A DNA stretch of 64,000 bases from Clostridium cibarium (lineage in GTDB: Bacteria > Bacillota > Clostridia > Clostridiales > Clostridiaceae), in NCBI RefSeq assembly GCF_014836335.1, contig NZ_JACSRA010000008.1, forward strand, positions 1-64,000. Reading direction: 5' to 3'. Both the position numbers and the translations under genes were made by a program. Each line of letters opens with the position of its first letter. Position 1 is the stretch's first letter. The notes beneath the pieces are model-generated. The model was not told the origin of the DNA and ran no database searches. It was given only the letters and a program-made list of their open reading frames with translations. This document shows, piece after piece, positions 38,064 through 47,750 of the stretch.

Positions 38064-39860
38064 TCATTCTACTTTCCATTCTAATATGCCTGTAGATGCA
38101 CTGCCATTAGAAACCACTTGAATTCTTATAGAATTAGTGGTTACAGGCGTAAATGTTGTAGTATTATACTGATTTATAGCAGTACCATAACCTACGGCAT
38201 TCTTTACATCAACCCACTTATTTCCGTTCCAATACTGAATCTTATATGATTTTGGAACATCTATTCCTCCATTATCTTTAAACCAATATACATCACTTTG
38301 AGATATAGTATACTTTTTATCAAATTTATATTGAACCCATTGTGTTCCAGTTTCAGGCCAGTTTCCATAAACAGCATGTGATCTATCATTTGAATTTATA
38401 GGATCAAAGCTATCATTTAGAGCACTAATATTTTCCCATTCCGAACAATATGACGTACTAACTACTGCCTTTGAAGCTATATTAACTTTTTCATCAGATT
38501 TACCACTTGTTAATACCTGCACTTTATATGGATATTTTGTTCCTACTGCATTAACATCAAAAGAAGTTAAATCAAGCATTTCATCAGGTGTAGCACAAAC
38601 CACAAGATACGCTTTTTCTTCATCTCCCTGAAGATTTAAAGTGTTAATACCATTATTCCACATAGTTGAATATCTTGTTTTACCATCTCTTGTCTTAGTT
38701 ACAATACTTGCACGGAAATCTGCTCCTGAAACTGACTTGTCTCCTTGGAAGTTTACTGACACTTGTTTACTACTCATATCTATATTAAGTGGAATAATAT
38801 TATACCCTCCCTGCTGTGGCGCTCTTGAATCTGTCACCTTAAGCCATCCATCATTTGTATTTTCTAATGTTGTATATACCTTGTCATAATTCGAACTATC
38901 CTTAAGAAGATCATTTAAATAATTTGTATAACTAGATTGTCTTCTAAAATCCATTGTTACCATTCTTCTAGCATATCCACCTAACATATCTTTAGTAGAT
39001 GTACCTGATAATCTTTGAATTTTATCAAACATTATTTCATTACTACCATCATGAAGCATTTTTCTCATTACATCCATCCCTAACCCATTCATATTATCTG
39101 GGTTTTCAGTTACATATAATAAAAATGGCCAAGCATCATAATAATTTTTCATATGCGGAAAATAGTAATCTGAATTTAAAACTACTGGCTGAAAGAAATC
39201 TGAAGTAGGTCCATATACACGATCTCCATATCTATAGTATGTACTTCCTAAATATTGATCTCTAAACCAATTTGCCAATGTTTCATACCAAGGTGCTGCT
39301 ATTGTCCCACGTTGATGCATCGTAATAGCATGAGCATATTCATGAGGAATTACCCAACTTGGTTCATCAACTCTCATAGCTCCTGGTTCAACTGCTAAAT
39401 AAGCAAAGCCATCACCATCACTTGACATATAAGCCCAGTCATCTGTAATTTTAGATAAACCTGTCTTGTTTATATATAGATTTGTTTTATAGTGAATACT
39501 ACTAGAGTTTATAGGACTATTAACAGAAACACTGGTATCATCTAATCCCATTACATTAACATAAAAGTCTCTAATAGTTTCTAAATTTTGAAGATTACCT
39601 CTAACTAAATCTTCATTAACAGTACCTGTTTCATCATTACTTCCCCATATAATTTGAAAATGTTCTGATGAAAGTCTGTTAACTGATTTTTCATTTAAAT
39701 CATAAAATGAATCTCTAGCAATATAAGTGCTACTTACTACAGTATTTTTTTGAAGTGAATTAATCTTAGATACTGCTGCATTTGTATTAGCCATAGAACT
39801 TAAGATAATAGTAGATAAGATAATTATCCCTAAAGTTTTACACACTTTTTTTAAAATCAT
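38064..39860 (-). CDS. Secreted HEXXH metalloprotease-like protein with F5/8 type C-like domain
   Basis: 598 residues. The N-terminal signal peptide (about 1-29, GIIILSTIILSSMANTNA) predicts export. A zinc motif PHEYAHAITM is followed by WYETLANWF, giving HEXXH with a downstream Glu, as in gluzincins; I associate this body with DUF6055. The C-terminal 140 residues (from about 455) look like a galactose-binding discoidin domain (WPETGTQWVQYKF, SYKIQYWNGNKWVDV). It probably binds and cuts a cell-surface or host glycoprotein. GGGGGG precedes the ATG. Confidence 0.82.
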   Translation of the reverse strand: MILKKVCKTLGIIILSTIILSSMANTNAAVSKINSLQKNTVVSSTYIARDSFYDLNEKSVNRLSSEHFQIIWGSNDETGTVNEDLVRGNLQNLETIRDFYVNVMGLDDTSVSVNSPINSSSIHYKTNLYINKTGLSKITDDWAYMSSDGDGFAYLAVEPGAMRVDEPSWVIPHEYAHAITMHQRGTIAAPWYETLANWFRDQYLGSTYYRYGDRVYGPTSDFFQPVVLNSDYYFPHMKNYYDAWPFLLYVTENPDNMNGLGMDVMRKMLHDGSNEIMFDKIQRLSGTSTKDMLGGYARRMVTMDFRRQSSYTNYLNDLLKDSSNYDKVYTTLENTNDGWLKVTDSRAPQQGGYNIIPLNIDMSSKQVSVNFQGDKSVSGADFRASIVTKTRDGKTRYSTMWNNGINTLNLQGDEEKAYLVVCATPDEMLDLTSFDVNAVGTKYPYKVQVLTSGKSDEKVNIASKAVVSTSYCSEWENISALNDSFDPINSNDRSHAVYGNWPETGTQWVQYKFDKKYTISQSDVYWFKDNGGIDVPKSYKIQYWNGNKWVDVKNAVGYGTAINQYNTTTFTPVTTNSIRIQVVSNGSASTGILEWKVE

Positions 39861-40043
39861 TTAAATCCCCCCAGATATTTGATTTATTTACTATTATTTT
39901 ATAGCTTTTTTCTAAAATCAACAATCAATCTTAAGAGTAAAAAAGCACCAATCACGAAACATACCTCTATTTGCCGCTAAATACAATATGTCAGTTATTT
40001 AATATAACCCATTACTTGTTGACAAATTTAATTAAAATGATAA

Positions 40044-40081
40044 AAGAACCAACTTTAAATTATATTTTTAGGTTGGTTCTT
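40044..40081 (-). terminator. Terminator of fprA
   Basis: Ten-pair stem AAGAACCAAC / GTTGGTTCTT, followed on the minus strand by TTATCATTTTA. It lies just after the fprA stop. Confidence 0.75.
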
Positions 40082-40099
40082 CTATATATACTTTTCACC

Positions 40100-41299
40100 T
40101 TACTTCATTGATTCAATAATACTATCAGCAGTAGCTTCCATCAGCTCAGAATCATCTTCTTTCATAATGGAATTTAATGACACTTCATTCTCTAAAATAG
40201 TCATTTCTTTCATTTGATCCAAAAGCTCATGCATCAATTTCTCAGATTGAGGGGCCCATGAACCATTTTCTATAAGAGTAAATGTACGCTTTTGAAGATT
40301 TAAAGCTTTCATATCCATTATATAATTAAGCATAGGTGGATAAATTTTTAAATTATAAGTTACTGAAGCCAAAACTACATGACTATATTTAAATGCCTCA
40401 GAAATTAAATATGAAACATGGGTGTTTGAAACATCATACATCACTACATTTGTCATTCCTTTTTTCACTAATCTTGTTGCCAAATCATTAGCTGCAGCTT
40501 CTGTACCTCCATACATTGTTCCATATACTATCATTACTCCCTTTTCTTCTGGCTCATAGCGACTCCATTTGTCATATTTATCTAATAAATATCCAAAATC
40601 ATTTCTCCAAACTAATCCATGCAACGGACATATATACTTAATATCAAGTTTACTAGCTTTCTTTAAAAGATTTTGAACATGTGGTCCATATTTTCCTACA
40701 ATATTTGTATAATACCTTCTGGCATCATCAATCCAATCCCTATCATAATTAACTTCATCATTAAATAACTTACCATCTAAAGATCCAAAAGATCCAAATG
40801 CATCTGCTGAAAATAGTATTCCATCGGTAGTGTCAAAAGTTACCATCGCTTCTGGCCAATGTACCATTGGAGCAGATACAAATATCATCTCATGTTTTCC
40901 AAAGGACATACTATCTCCTTCTTTTACTTCAATCACCTGCTCTCCGATATTAAATCCAAATTGCCTCATAAACATAGCAGCCTTTTGTGTACATACAATT
41001 TTCACATTAGGATAACGAAGAATAATCTCTTCAACACATGCTGCATGATCTGGTTCTACATGGTTTATTATTATATAATCTAAATCCCTATCAGCTAAAA
41101 CTGACCTTATATTCTCAAGAAATTGACGACAAATTGACCAATCTACTGTATCAAACAAAACTGTTTTTTCATCCAAAAGTAAATACGAATTATATGAAAC
41201 TCCTCCTGGAATTGGATGAATATTTTCAAAAAGCGCAAGCCTTCTATCATTACCTCCAACCCAATAAAGATCTTCAGTTACTTTTCTAACACAATACAT
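40100..41299 (-). CDS. fprA: Flavodiiron protein FprA (A-type flavoprotein)
   Basis: 399 residues: a beta-lactamase-like diiron domain (1-250) and a flavodoxin domain (about 255-399, IVYGTMYGGTEAAAN). All diiron ligands can be placed: HVEPDHAAC (H, E, D, H), His in PMVHWPEAM, Asp in FSADAFGSFG and His in CPLHGLVW. It reduces O2 to water (or NO) with electrons from rubredoxin or a rubredoxin reductase and protects anaerobes. The gene just upstream encodes a fusion ending in rubredoxin, a likely electron donor. AGGAGG precedes the ATG. Confidence 0.93.
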   Translation of the reverse strand: MYCVRKVTEDLYWVGGNDRRLALFENIHPIPGGVSYNSYLLLDEKTVLFDTVDWSICRQFLENIRSVLADRDLDYIIINHVEPDHAACVEEIILRYPNVKIVCTQKAAMFMRQFGFNIGEQVIEVKEGDSMSFGKHEMIFVSAPMVHWPEAMVTFDTTDGILFSADAFGSFGSLDGKLFNDEVNYDRDWIDDARRYYTNIVGKYGPHVQNLLKKASKLDIKYICPLHGLVWRNDFGYLLDKYDKWSRYEPEEKGVMIVYGTMYGGTEAAANDLATRLVKKGMTNVVMYDVSNTHVSYLISEAFKYSHVVLASVTYNLKIYPPMLNYIMDMKALNLQKRTFTLIENGSWAPQSEKLMHELLDQMKEMTILENEVSLNSIMKEDDSELMEATADSIIESMK

Positions 41300-41353
41300 A
41301 TATTTAATCCTCCTTTACATTTAAAATACATAATTATATAAAGTGAAACTTTT

Positions 41354-41464
41354 CAGGTGGAGTTTTAACTCCAGCTGAATTTAGTTGAACTTATCCATGA
41401 ACGTGCAGCCGTTATCTCCCACTTGAAGAAGGGGGAGTGTTACGGATGCTAGCTATCGGATAAA
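41354..41464. repeat. GC-rich multi-hairpin element between the rubredoxin fusion and fprA
   Basis: The stretch is richer in G and C than its flanks and folds on either strand: a hairpin CAGgTGGAGTT/AACTCCAgCTG (41354-41377), then an outer stem TTATCC/GGATAA (41391-41396 with 41458-41463) enclosing CCGT/ACGG and CTCCC/GGGAG around a short loop. It starts right after the fusion gene stop. It may be a mobile palindromic element or IS200/IS605-type end without its transposase, or a structured RNA in the operon. Confidence 0.5.
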
Positions 41465-43375
41465 CTATACTTCTATAAACATGGCTTTTTCTTCACTACA
41501 AGCTGGGCAAGTCCATTCTTCAGGTAAATTTTCAAACAATGTACCTGGAGCTATTTCTCCTTCCTTATCTCCTATTCCAGGATCATACTCATAGCCACAT
41601 CCATTACACACATAATGTTTCCATGTTTGAGCAGTTTTCTTTGGAATCGCTCTCTTCATCTTCTTCATTGGTGGAGCCCCTTTCTTTGGTTCTCCATTAT
41701 CCAAAGCAGCAGTAAGTAATGGCAATATCTCTTTTAAATCTCCAACAATTCCATAATCAGCATTCTTAAAAATTTTTGCATTAGGATTATTATTTATTGC
41801 AACAATTGTTGTAGCATCTTTTATTCCTTTTAGATGTTGTCCTGCCCCTGAAATCCCACAAGCTATATAAAGGTTTCCCTTAAATTTTTGTCCAGACATT
41901 CCTACATAACGGTTTAATGGCAGGTATTTTAAAGTCTCTGCAACCGGTCTTGATGAGCCAATTGCTGCTCCAGCTTGAACTGCAAGTTCTTCTATTAACT
42001 TCATATTTTCTTTTTCACCTATACCTAAACCAACACTAACTACCCTTTCTGCTTTGTTAATTGGAGTATCTATTGGAATTCCAACTGTAAAATCATATCC
42101 ATCCTTTTTAAGAGCTTCAACAAGTTCATTAACCCTCTCTTCTGGAGTTCCTTTTTTCAATATTATCTTCTTACGATAACCTGTTGCTGGCTCAGATTGT
42201 AAGTTTTTAACCTCACCCTTATTGCTTTTTTGCATCTTACCTATAATATGAGAAGCTATAACAACTCTCTGAATTTCATTAGTTCCTTCATAAATTGTAC
42301 AAATTTTTGCATCTCTATAAGCTCGTTCAACTTCCATGCCTTTCAAATATCCACTTCCACCAAATATCTGAAGAGCATCATTAACAATCTCAACGCAAAT
42401 ATCAGAAGCATATTGCTTACACATAGCAGCCTCCATGCTATAAGGTTCATGTTTTCCTTTTAACTCTGCTGCACTATAAACAAGCAATCTAGCTGCTCTT
42501 AACTTTGTAGCCATATCAGCCAATTTAAATGCTATACTTTGTTGCGCACAAATAGGTTTCCCAAATTGTACTCTTTCTTTTGAATGTTCTAATGCATGTT
42601 CATATGCTCCTTGAGCTATACCAAGGGCCTGAGACGCAATACCAATACGACCACCATCTAATGTGGACATAGCAATCTTGAATCCCTCTCCCTCTTTTCC
42701 TAATAGATTTTCTTTAGGAACTTTTACATCATTAAAAATTAATTCTGCAGTAGCTGATGAACGAATTCCCATCTTGTCATAATGCTTACCAAAAGAAAAA
42801 CCTTCCCATCCTTTTTCTACAATAAATGCGCTTATCCCACGAGTTCCTATCCCTGGTGTTGTTACAGCAAATACAACATATATATCTGCTTCACCACCAT
42901 TGGTAATAAATATTTTTTCTCCATTTAAAATATAATAGTCCCCATCTAAAACTGCAGTAGTTTCTGTTCCACCAGCATCGCTTCCTGCATTTTCTTCTGT
43001 AAGTCCAAAAGCACCAAGTTTCTCTCCTTTGGCAAGTGGCACTAAATATTTCTCCTTTTGTTCATCTGTCCCATATGCAGCAATTGGATATGTTCCTAAA
43101 GATGTATGGGCAGATAGAATTACACCTGTACCTCCATCTACTCTTGATAACTCTTCAACAGCAATTGCATAACTAATTATATCTAATCCTGCTCCACCAT
43201 ACTTTTTGGTATATGGTATTCCTAGCATCCCCATTTCAGCTAACTTATGCACTATTTCTGAAGGAAATTTATTTTCCTGATCTAACATAAAAGCAATTGG
43301 CTTAACTTCCTCTTCTGCAAATGTTCTAATTTTTGTTCTTAAATTTTCATGTTGTTCTGTTGTCTTAAAACTCAT
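41465..43375 (-). CDS. Acyl-CoA dehydrogenase-ETF alpha C-terminal domain-rubredoxin fusion
   Basis: 636 residues in three parts. Residues 1-380 are a complete acyl-CoA dehydrogenase with the catalytic Glu in TIYEGTNEIQ and FAD segments FGLTEENAGSD and QIFGGSGYLKG. About 400-560 is an electron-transfer flavoprotein alpha C-terminal (FAD-binding) domain: YVGMSGQKFKGNLYIACGIS. About 585-636 is rubredoxin with two CxxC pairs (CNGCGYEYDP and CPAC). Electrons from acyl-CoA could thus pass through ETF-type FAD to rubredoxin and then to FprA encoded next, feeding O2 removal (inference). There is no ETF beta gene nearby. A palindromic operator overlaps its promoter. Confidence 0.92.
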   Translation of the reverse strand: MSFKTTEQHENLRTKIRTFAEEEVKPIAFMLDQENKFPSEIVHKLAEMGMLGIPYTKKYGGAGLDIISYAIAVEELSRVDGGTGVILSAHTSLGTYPIAAYGTDEQKEKYLVPLAKGEKLGAFGLTEENAGSDAGGTETTAVLDGDYYILNGEKIFITNGGEADIYVVFAVTTPGIGTRGISAFIVEKGWEGFSFGKHYDKMGIRSSATAELIFNDVKVPKENLLGKEGEGFKIAMSTLDGGRIGIASQALGIAQGAYEHALEHSKERVQFGKPICAQQSIAFKLADMATKLRAARLLVYSAAELKGKHEPYSMEAAMCKQYASDICVEIVNDALQIFGGSGYLKGMEVERAYRDAKICTIYEGTNEIQRVVIASHIIGKMQKSNKGEVKNLQSEPATGYRKKIILKKGTPEERVNELVEALKKDGYDFTVGIPIDTPINKAERVVSVGLGIGEKENMKLIEELAVQAGAAIGSSRPVAETLKYLPLNRYVGMSGQKFKGNLYIACGISGAGQHLKGIKDATTIVAINNNPNAKIFKNADYGIVGDLKEILPLLTAALDNGEPKKGAPPMKKMKRAIPKKTAQTWKHYVCNGCGYEYDPGIGDKEGEIAPGTLFENLPEEWTCPACSEEKAMFIEV

Positions 43376-43483
43376 AAATACACCTCCTCAAATTTACATA
43401 GCTCATTAAGCTAAATAATTAATTGATAAATAAAAATCCTATTTAATCTTTTACTACTTTTACTTTTTATACCTTATGATCTA

Positions 43484-43512
43484 ATTGTATACCTAGTAGG
43501 TATACTTTTCAA
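43484..43512 (-). promoter_or_regulatory. Promoter with 19-bp palindromic operator for the fusion gene
   Basis: On the minus strand TTGAAA (43507-43512) and TACAAT (43484-43489) are 17 bases apart. The perfect palindrome GTATACCTAGTAGGTATAC (43487-43505) fills the spacer, so a dimeric repressor would block RNA polymerase. The symmetry and length suggest a TetR- or MarR-type protein; none is encoded in the neighbourhood. The gene starts about 100 bases downstream. Confidence 0.7.
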
Positions 43513-43678
43513 TTCCCATATATTTCTTATTTTTCTCTAAATAAACTAGAATCTCTTATTAAACTAATCTATATTTTTATTTAACACTTTTTCTTGATTT
43601 TTAAAGCAAATGCTCTTTAAATCATTATCAAATAATAATTTGTATTATTTAACTCCAGTTGTCCTTTTAATAAAAATT

Positions 43679-43724
43679 ATGCTATTAGAGGCATTAATCA
43701 ACTTATTAATACCTCTAATAGCAT
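43679..43724 (-). terminator. Terminator of the siderophore uptake operon
   Basis: Twenty-base arms beginning ATGCTATTAGAGG, one G.U pair on the minus strand, followed there by AATTTTTATT. It sits directly after the MFS gene. Confidence 0.8.
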
Positions 43725-43725
43725 A

Positions 43726-44958
43726 TTATAAATTATATTCAATTTTTCTACTATTCCATTTTATAAAGCACACTACTAAAAGACTAAATATCCCTGTACC
43801 TATTAAAATATATAAAAGATTATAATCACATTCTAAAAGCTGTCCATATAATACTTGTCCAGGAGATACACTTATTGTAGCAACTGCAGTAGAAAAAGCA
43901 CTAACTTTCCCTAGCATATCTTGTCTTACTTCATTCTGAATATATGTCAATGATATAATGTTAGATAGGGATATTGATAACATTATTCCAAGACCTCCAA
44001 TTGAATAAAGTCCTAGTATAATATATATTTTTTCTTTATTCAAATTAGTAGCTATACCCATAATAATTATAGCTATTATCATAGGGTACATAGTTTTATG
44101 TAACACTTTCATAGTAAATAATTTAGACCTTATAGTAATTAATAATCCACCTATTATCATCCCCAAAACAAATATTGCTTCAATAAATCCATACACATTA
44201 GAAGGCATTTTTAAATTAACATTTATAAAATATGGAGATATAATACTTAAAATTGGCGCCACAAAAATATTAATTAATGCATACGTAAGTATAATACCTA
44301 ATATAACTGTCTTTTTTTCCTTTAAATATTTAAATACCTTTATCATTTCCATAATAGATTTTCTAATTGGCTTTTCAAACTTTTCTTTCGTTCCTAAATC
44401 AGGAATTTCTAAAAATAATTCTAAAATAGCTGCAAGTAAAAAACTTATTCCATTTATTATTACTACAACTTTTATACCGACCAAACTATATAACATACCT
44501 GCTATTATTGGGCCACCTAAATTTACTACATTTCCAACCTGTTGAATTATTCCATTTGCTTTCACTAAACTTTCTTTTTGAACAATTTGAGGAATACAAG
44601 CTGTAACACAGGGACTATATAAAGTATAAATAATTGACAATAGGAACATTACTAATCCCACTATTACTGTATTATCTTTTCCATTAATTATTATTAGAGA
44701 ATATACAAACATTAAAGCAGCACTAAAAAAATCAAGATATATCATTATTTTTTTTCTATTTATAGTATCTGCTAATAACCCTGCAATTGGGGCAAATATT
44801 ATGTATGGTATAGTTGAAATGGCTAATATTCTTGAAAAAACTGCAGCACTGCCAGTTAACTCTAAAATATATAAGGACATACAAAATCTTTGAATTGCAT
44901 TTCCCAATAGAGAAATTATCTGTCCAATAACTACAATAATAAAATTTTTGTTTTTCAT
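43726..44958 (-). CDS. MFS transporter (EntS/macrolide-efflux type)
   Basis: 410 residues with about twelve membrane helices. Motifs IFAPIAGLLADTINRKKIM (loop 2-3) and YSPCVTACIPQIV resemble the MFS_3 group that includes enterobactin exporter EntS and MefA efflux pumps. It is the last gene of an iron-siderophore ABC operon (2-base gap to the ATPase gene), so release of a siderophore or of the emptied carrier is likelier than drug efflux. Confidence 0.82.
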   Translation of the reverse strand: MKNKNFIIVVIGQIISLLGNAIQRFCMSLYILELTGSAAVFSRILAISTIPYIIFAPIAGLLADTINRKKIMIYLDFFSAALMFVYSLIIINGKDNTVIVGLVMFLLSIIYTLYSPCVTACIPQIVQKESLVKANGIIQQVGNVVNLGGPIIAGMLYSLVGIKVVVIINGISFLLAAILELFLEIPDLGTKEKFEKPIRKSIMEMIKVFKYLKEKKTVILGIILTYALINIFVAPILSIISPYFINVNLKMPSNVYGFIEAIFVLGMIIGGLLITIRSKLFTMKVLHKTMYPMIIAIIIMGIATNLNKEKIYIILGLYSIGGLGIMLSISLSNIISLTYIQNEVRQDMLGKVSAFSTAVATISVSPGQVLYGQLLECDYNLLYILIGTGIFSLLVVCFIKWNSRKIEYNL

Positions 44959-44959
44959 T

Positions 44960-45748
44960 TTATCCCCTTACAAGTTCATAATCTACGCAAATTGGATAAC
45001 TTTTGTTTTCGCTTAATTGCAACTTAGCATCTATCCCATAAATTTCTTTTAAACTTTCTTTAGTTATTACTTCTTTAGGAGCACCATTACAAATAATTTT
45101 CCCCCTCTTTAGCCCGATGATATTACTTGCAAATCTACAAGCATTATTAAGCTCATGAAGAACTATAACAACAGTAATATTTTTCTTTTTATTTAATCTT
45201 TCTAGAACCTCCAATACTTCTAATTGATATGACATATCTAAATAAGTTGTTGGCTCATCTAACATAATTATGTCTGTTTCTTGAGCTAAAGTCATTGCAA
45301 TCCAAGCTCTTTGTCTTTGTCCTCCAGATAAATTTTCTATTTCTCTATCTGCAAAATCTTTAAGACCAGTTTCCTCAATTGCCCAATTAATAACTTCCTT
45401 GTCATGACTATTAAGTCCACCTATCATCCTTTGATGTGGAAATCTTCCATATGCAACTAATTCTTTAACAGTAATTCCACTTGGGCAAGTTGGCCCTTGA
45501 GGTAAAAATGCAACTTGAGTTGCTATATCTTTTTCTTTTTGTTTTTTAATATTTTTCTCATTAATAAAAATTTCACCACTTTTAGGCTTTATTATCCTAG
45601 CTATAGTTTTCAGTAATGTTGATTTTCCACATCCATTTGCTCCAATTATTATACTTAATTCACCCTTTGGAATTGAAAGATTCATATTATCTATTATTAA
45701 ATTACTTTCATAGGCTACGAATAAATTTTTTACACTAATAGCTTCCAT
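44960..45748 (-). CDS. Iron-siderophore ABC transporter ATP-binding protein
   Basis: 262 residues, FecE/FepC type: Walker A GANGCGKSTLL, signature NLSGGQRQRAWIAM, Walker B IIMLDEPTTYLD and His loop VVIVLHELNNAC. It powers the two FecCD permeases encoded immediately upstream, whose stop abuts its start. Confidence 0.92.
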   Translation of the reverse strand: MEAISVKNLFVAYESNLIIDNMNLSIPKGELSIIIGANGCGKSTLLKTIARIIKPKSGEIFINEKNIKKQKEKDIATQVAFLPQGPTCPSGITVKELVAYGRFPHQRMIGGLNSHDKEVINWAIEETGLKDFADREIENLSGGQRQRAWIAMTLAQETDIIMLDEPTTYLDMSYQLEVLEVLERLNKKKNITVVIVLHELNNACRFASNIIGLKRGKIICNGAPKEVITKESLKEIYGIDAKLQLSENKSYPICVDYELVRG

Positions 45749-46756
45749 TTATTTCTCCTTCATCATTAAATAAATAAAATATGGTACTCCAAATATTGAA
45801 ATTGTAATTCCTACTGGTATTTCAATTGGAGAAAATAAATTTCTTGAAACTGCATCTGCAAGTAAAATTATTACTACACTTATTAAAGCAGATATCAAAA
45901 GAAAATTTTTATGATAAGGTCCTACCAATTTTCTTGCCATATGAGGACAGATTAATCCTATAAATCCTACATTCCCTGCAAAGGCTGTTGCTCCCCCAGC
46001 AAGAATAACCGCATATGTTAAAAACTTTTTTCTTTCTCTATTTAAATTTAGTCCAAGACAAGTTGCATGTTCATCTGAGAAATTCAATACATCTAACTTT
46101 TTATAATTTAGTACAGTTAATATAACCATTATAATTACTAGTGGAATTATTATTTTGGCATAGCTCCATCCTGACCCCCAAAGACTTCCTGAGATCCAAA
46201 CTAAAACTCTATTATAATCACTAACCCCACCTCTAAATGTAAAGAACGTTATAAAGGCATTTAACCCTGCATTTATTCCAAGTCCAATTAACAGCAATCT
46301 TCTTGGTCTTATTCTTTCTTTACTTGATAAGAAATAGATTGTAAATGCTGAAATCCCTGCCCCTAAAATAGCCATAAAAGGTAATACATAAATTGATAAG
46401 TTTCCAAGCTCACTATAATAATTTGCAGTTTTTAATGAAATAAAAATTACAGCAGCTACTGCCGCCCCTGCATTTATACCAATTATCCCCGGATCAGCTA
46501 ATTCATTTTTTGTTATAGTCTGTAACAATGCTCCAGCTGTAGATAAAGCTACTCCAACAGATATTCCAACTAACATTCTAGGAATTCTAATATCAAAAAG
46601 TGCTGATTTTTGAAATTTTGTTCCCTGTCCTAATATAGTTTTTATAATATCTATAGGTGATATTTTATAAGTTCCCCAGCCTAAATACAAAAGTAGTGAT
46701 AATGTCAGTAGACTAAATAACATTAAGAATATTATTTTGAAGTTTCTTTTTGCCAT
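45749..46756 (-). CDS. Iron-siderophore ABC transporter permease (FecCD family)
   Basis: 335 residues with about nine or ten membrane helices and family motifs RIPRMLVGISVGVALSTAG near the N-terminus and NVGFIGLICPHMARKL, the ATPase-coupling segment. It pairs with the permease encoded upstream to form the heterodimeric channel. Confidence 0.92.
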   Translation of the reverse strand: MAKRNFKIIFLMLFSLLTLSLLLYLGWGTYKISPIDIIKTILGQGTKFQKSALFDIRIPRMLVGISVGVALSTAGALLQTITKNELADPGIIGINAGAAVAAVIFISLKTANYYSELGNLSIYVLPFMAILGAGISAFTIYFLSSKERIRPRRLLLIGLGINAGLNAFITFFTFRGGVSDYNRVLVWISGSLWGSGWSYAKIIIPLVIIMVILTVLNYKKLDVLNFSDEHATCLGLNLNRERKKFLTYAVILAGGATAFAGNVGFIGLICPHMARKLVGPYHKNFLLISALISVVIILLADAVSRNLFSPIEIPVGITISIFGVPYFIYLMMKEK

Positions 46757-46757
46757 A

Positions 46758-47750
46758 TTAGCCTTTCTCCTTTCTTGCTGCCATTATAAAGAATGGCACT
46801 CCTATTAGAGCTGTAAATATTCCGATTGGTGTTTCATACGGATTATAGAACATTCTTGCAACAATATCAGAATAAGTTAAAATTACCGCTCCTAGTAAAA
46901 AAGAACAAGGTATATTCTTCCTATAATCTTCTCCTAATAATTTTCTTACAATTTGGGGAACTATAAGTCCAACAAATGCAATATTTTTGCCAACGGCTAC
47001 TGCTGCTGCAGACATTGGTATAATAACAAGTAAAGTTATTAATCTTATTCGTTCTGGATTTTGACCTAGACTTATTGCTACATCATCCCCTAAACTTAAC
47101 ACATTTATTTTATTTGAAAGTAAAATTCCTATTATTAGTCCTATAGTTCCAACTACTGCAACTAATTTAAAATCAGCCCAAGTTGCATTTCTAAAGCCTC
47201 CAGCTACCCAAAATGCAATTAACTGAGACTTATTTGATAAAAGTCCTGCAATAGTTGTGAGAGAGATAAAAAATGTACTCATAGCAGTTCCTGCTAGTAG
47301 TATTTTTGTGATTGAACTATTATTAGCCTTTTTTGATATAAATCCTATAACTATAATTCCACTAATTAATGCTCCAATCATCGATGCTATCATAACATTT
47401 GTAGTAGTTATTGAAATTCCGATTGCATAAAAGATAGCTACAACTAATGTAGCTCCTTGGCTTACACCAAGGAGCGAAGGTTCTGCTATCGGATTTCTTG
47501 TAACACCTTGAATCATAGCTCCTGTTACTCCTAAAATCCCACCTGTTAGTAATACAGAAAGTGCTCTCGGAATACGCACATCTCTAATTAGTACAAGATC
47601 AAGTTTTTCACTGTAATTAAAGATACTGTGCCATATTTCTGAAATTCCAATTTGGGTAGCTCCTAGACTTACGGCTAGAAACAACCCAATTAATAGAATA
47701 AAAATACTACAAACTGTAAAAGTTATTGCACCTTTACTACTTCTTTCCAT
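46758..47750 (-). CDS. Iron-siderophore ABC transporter permease (FecCD family)
   Basis: 330 residues, with RIPRALSVLLTGGILGVTG and NIAFVGLIVPQIVRKLLG motifs. Its start overlaps the end of the binding-lipoprotein gene by 14 bases, with GGAGATG inside that gene as ribosome site, so translation is coupled. Confidence 0.92.
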   Translation of the reverse strand: MERSSKGAITFTVCSIFILLIGLFLAVSLGATQIGISEIWHSIFNYSEKLDLVLIRDVRIPRALSVLLTGGILGVTGAMIQGVTRNPIAEPSLLGVSQGATLVVAIFYAIGISITTTNVMIASMIGALISGIIVIGFISKKANNSSITKILLAGTAMSTFFISLTTIAGLLSNKSQLIAFWVAGGFRNATWADFKLVAVVGTIGLIIGILLSNKINVLSLGDDVAISLGQNPERIRLITLLVIIPMSAAAVAVGKNIAFVGLIVPQIVRKLLGEDYRKNIPCSFLLGAVILTYSDIVARMFYNPYETPIGIFTALIGVPFFIMAARKEKG

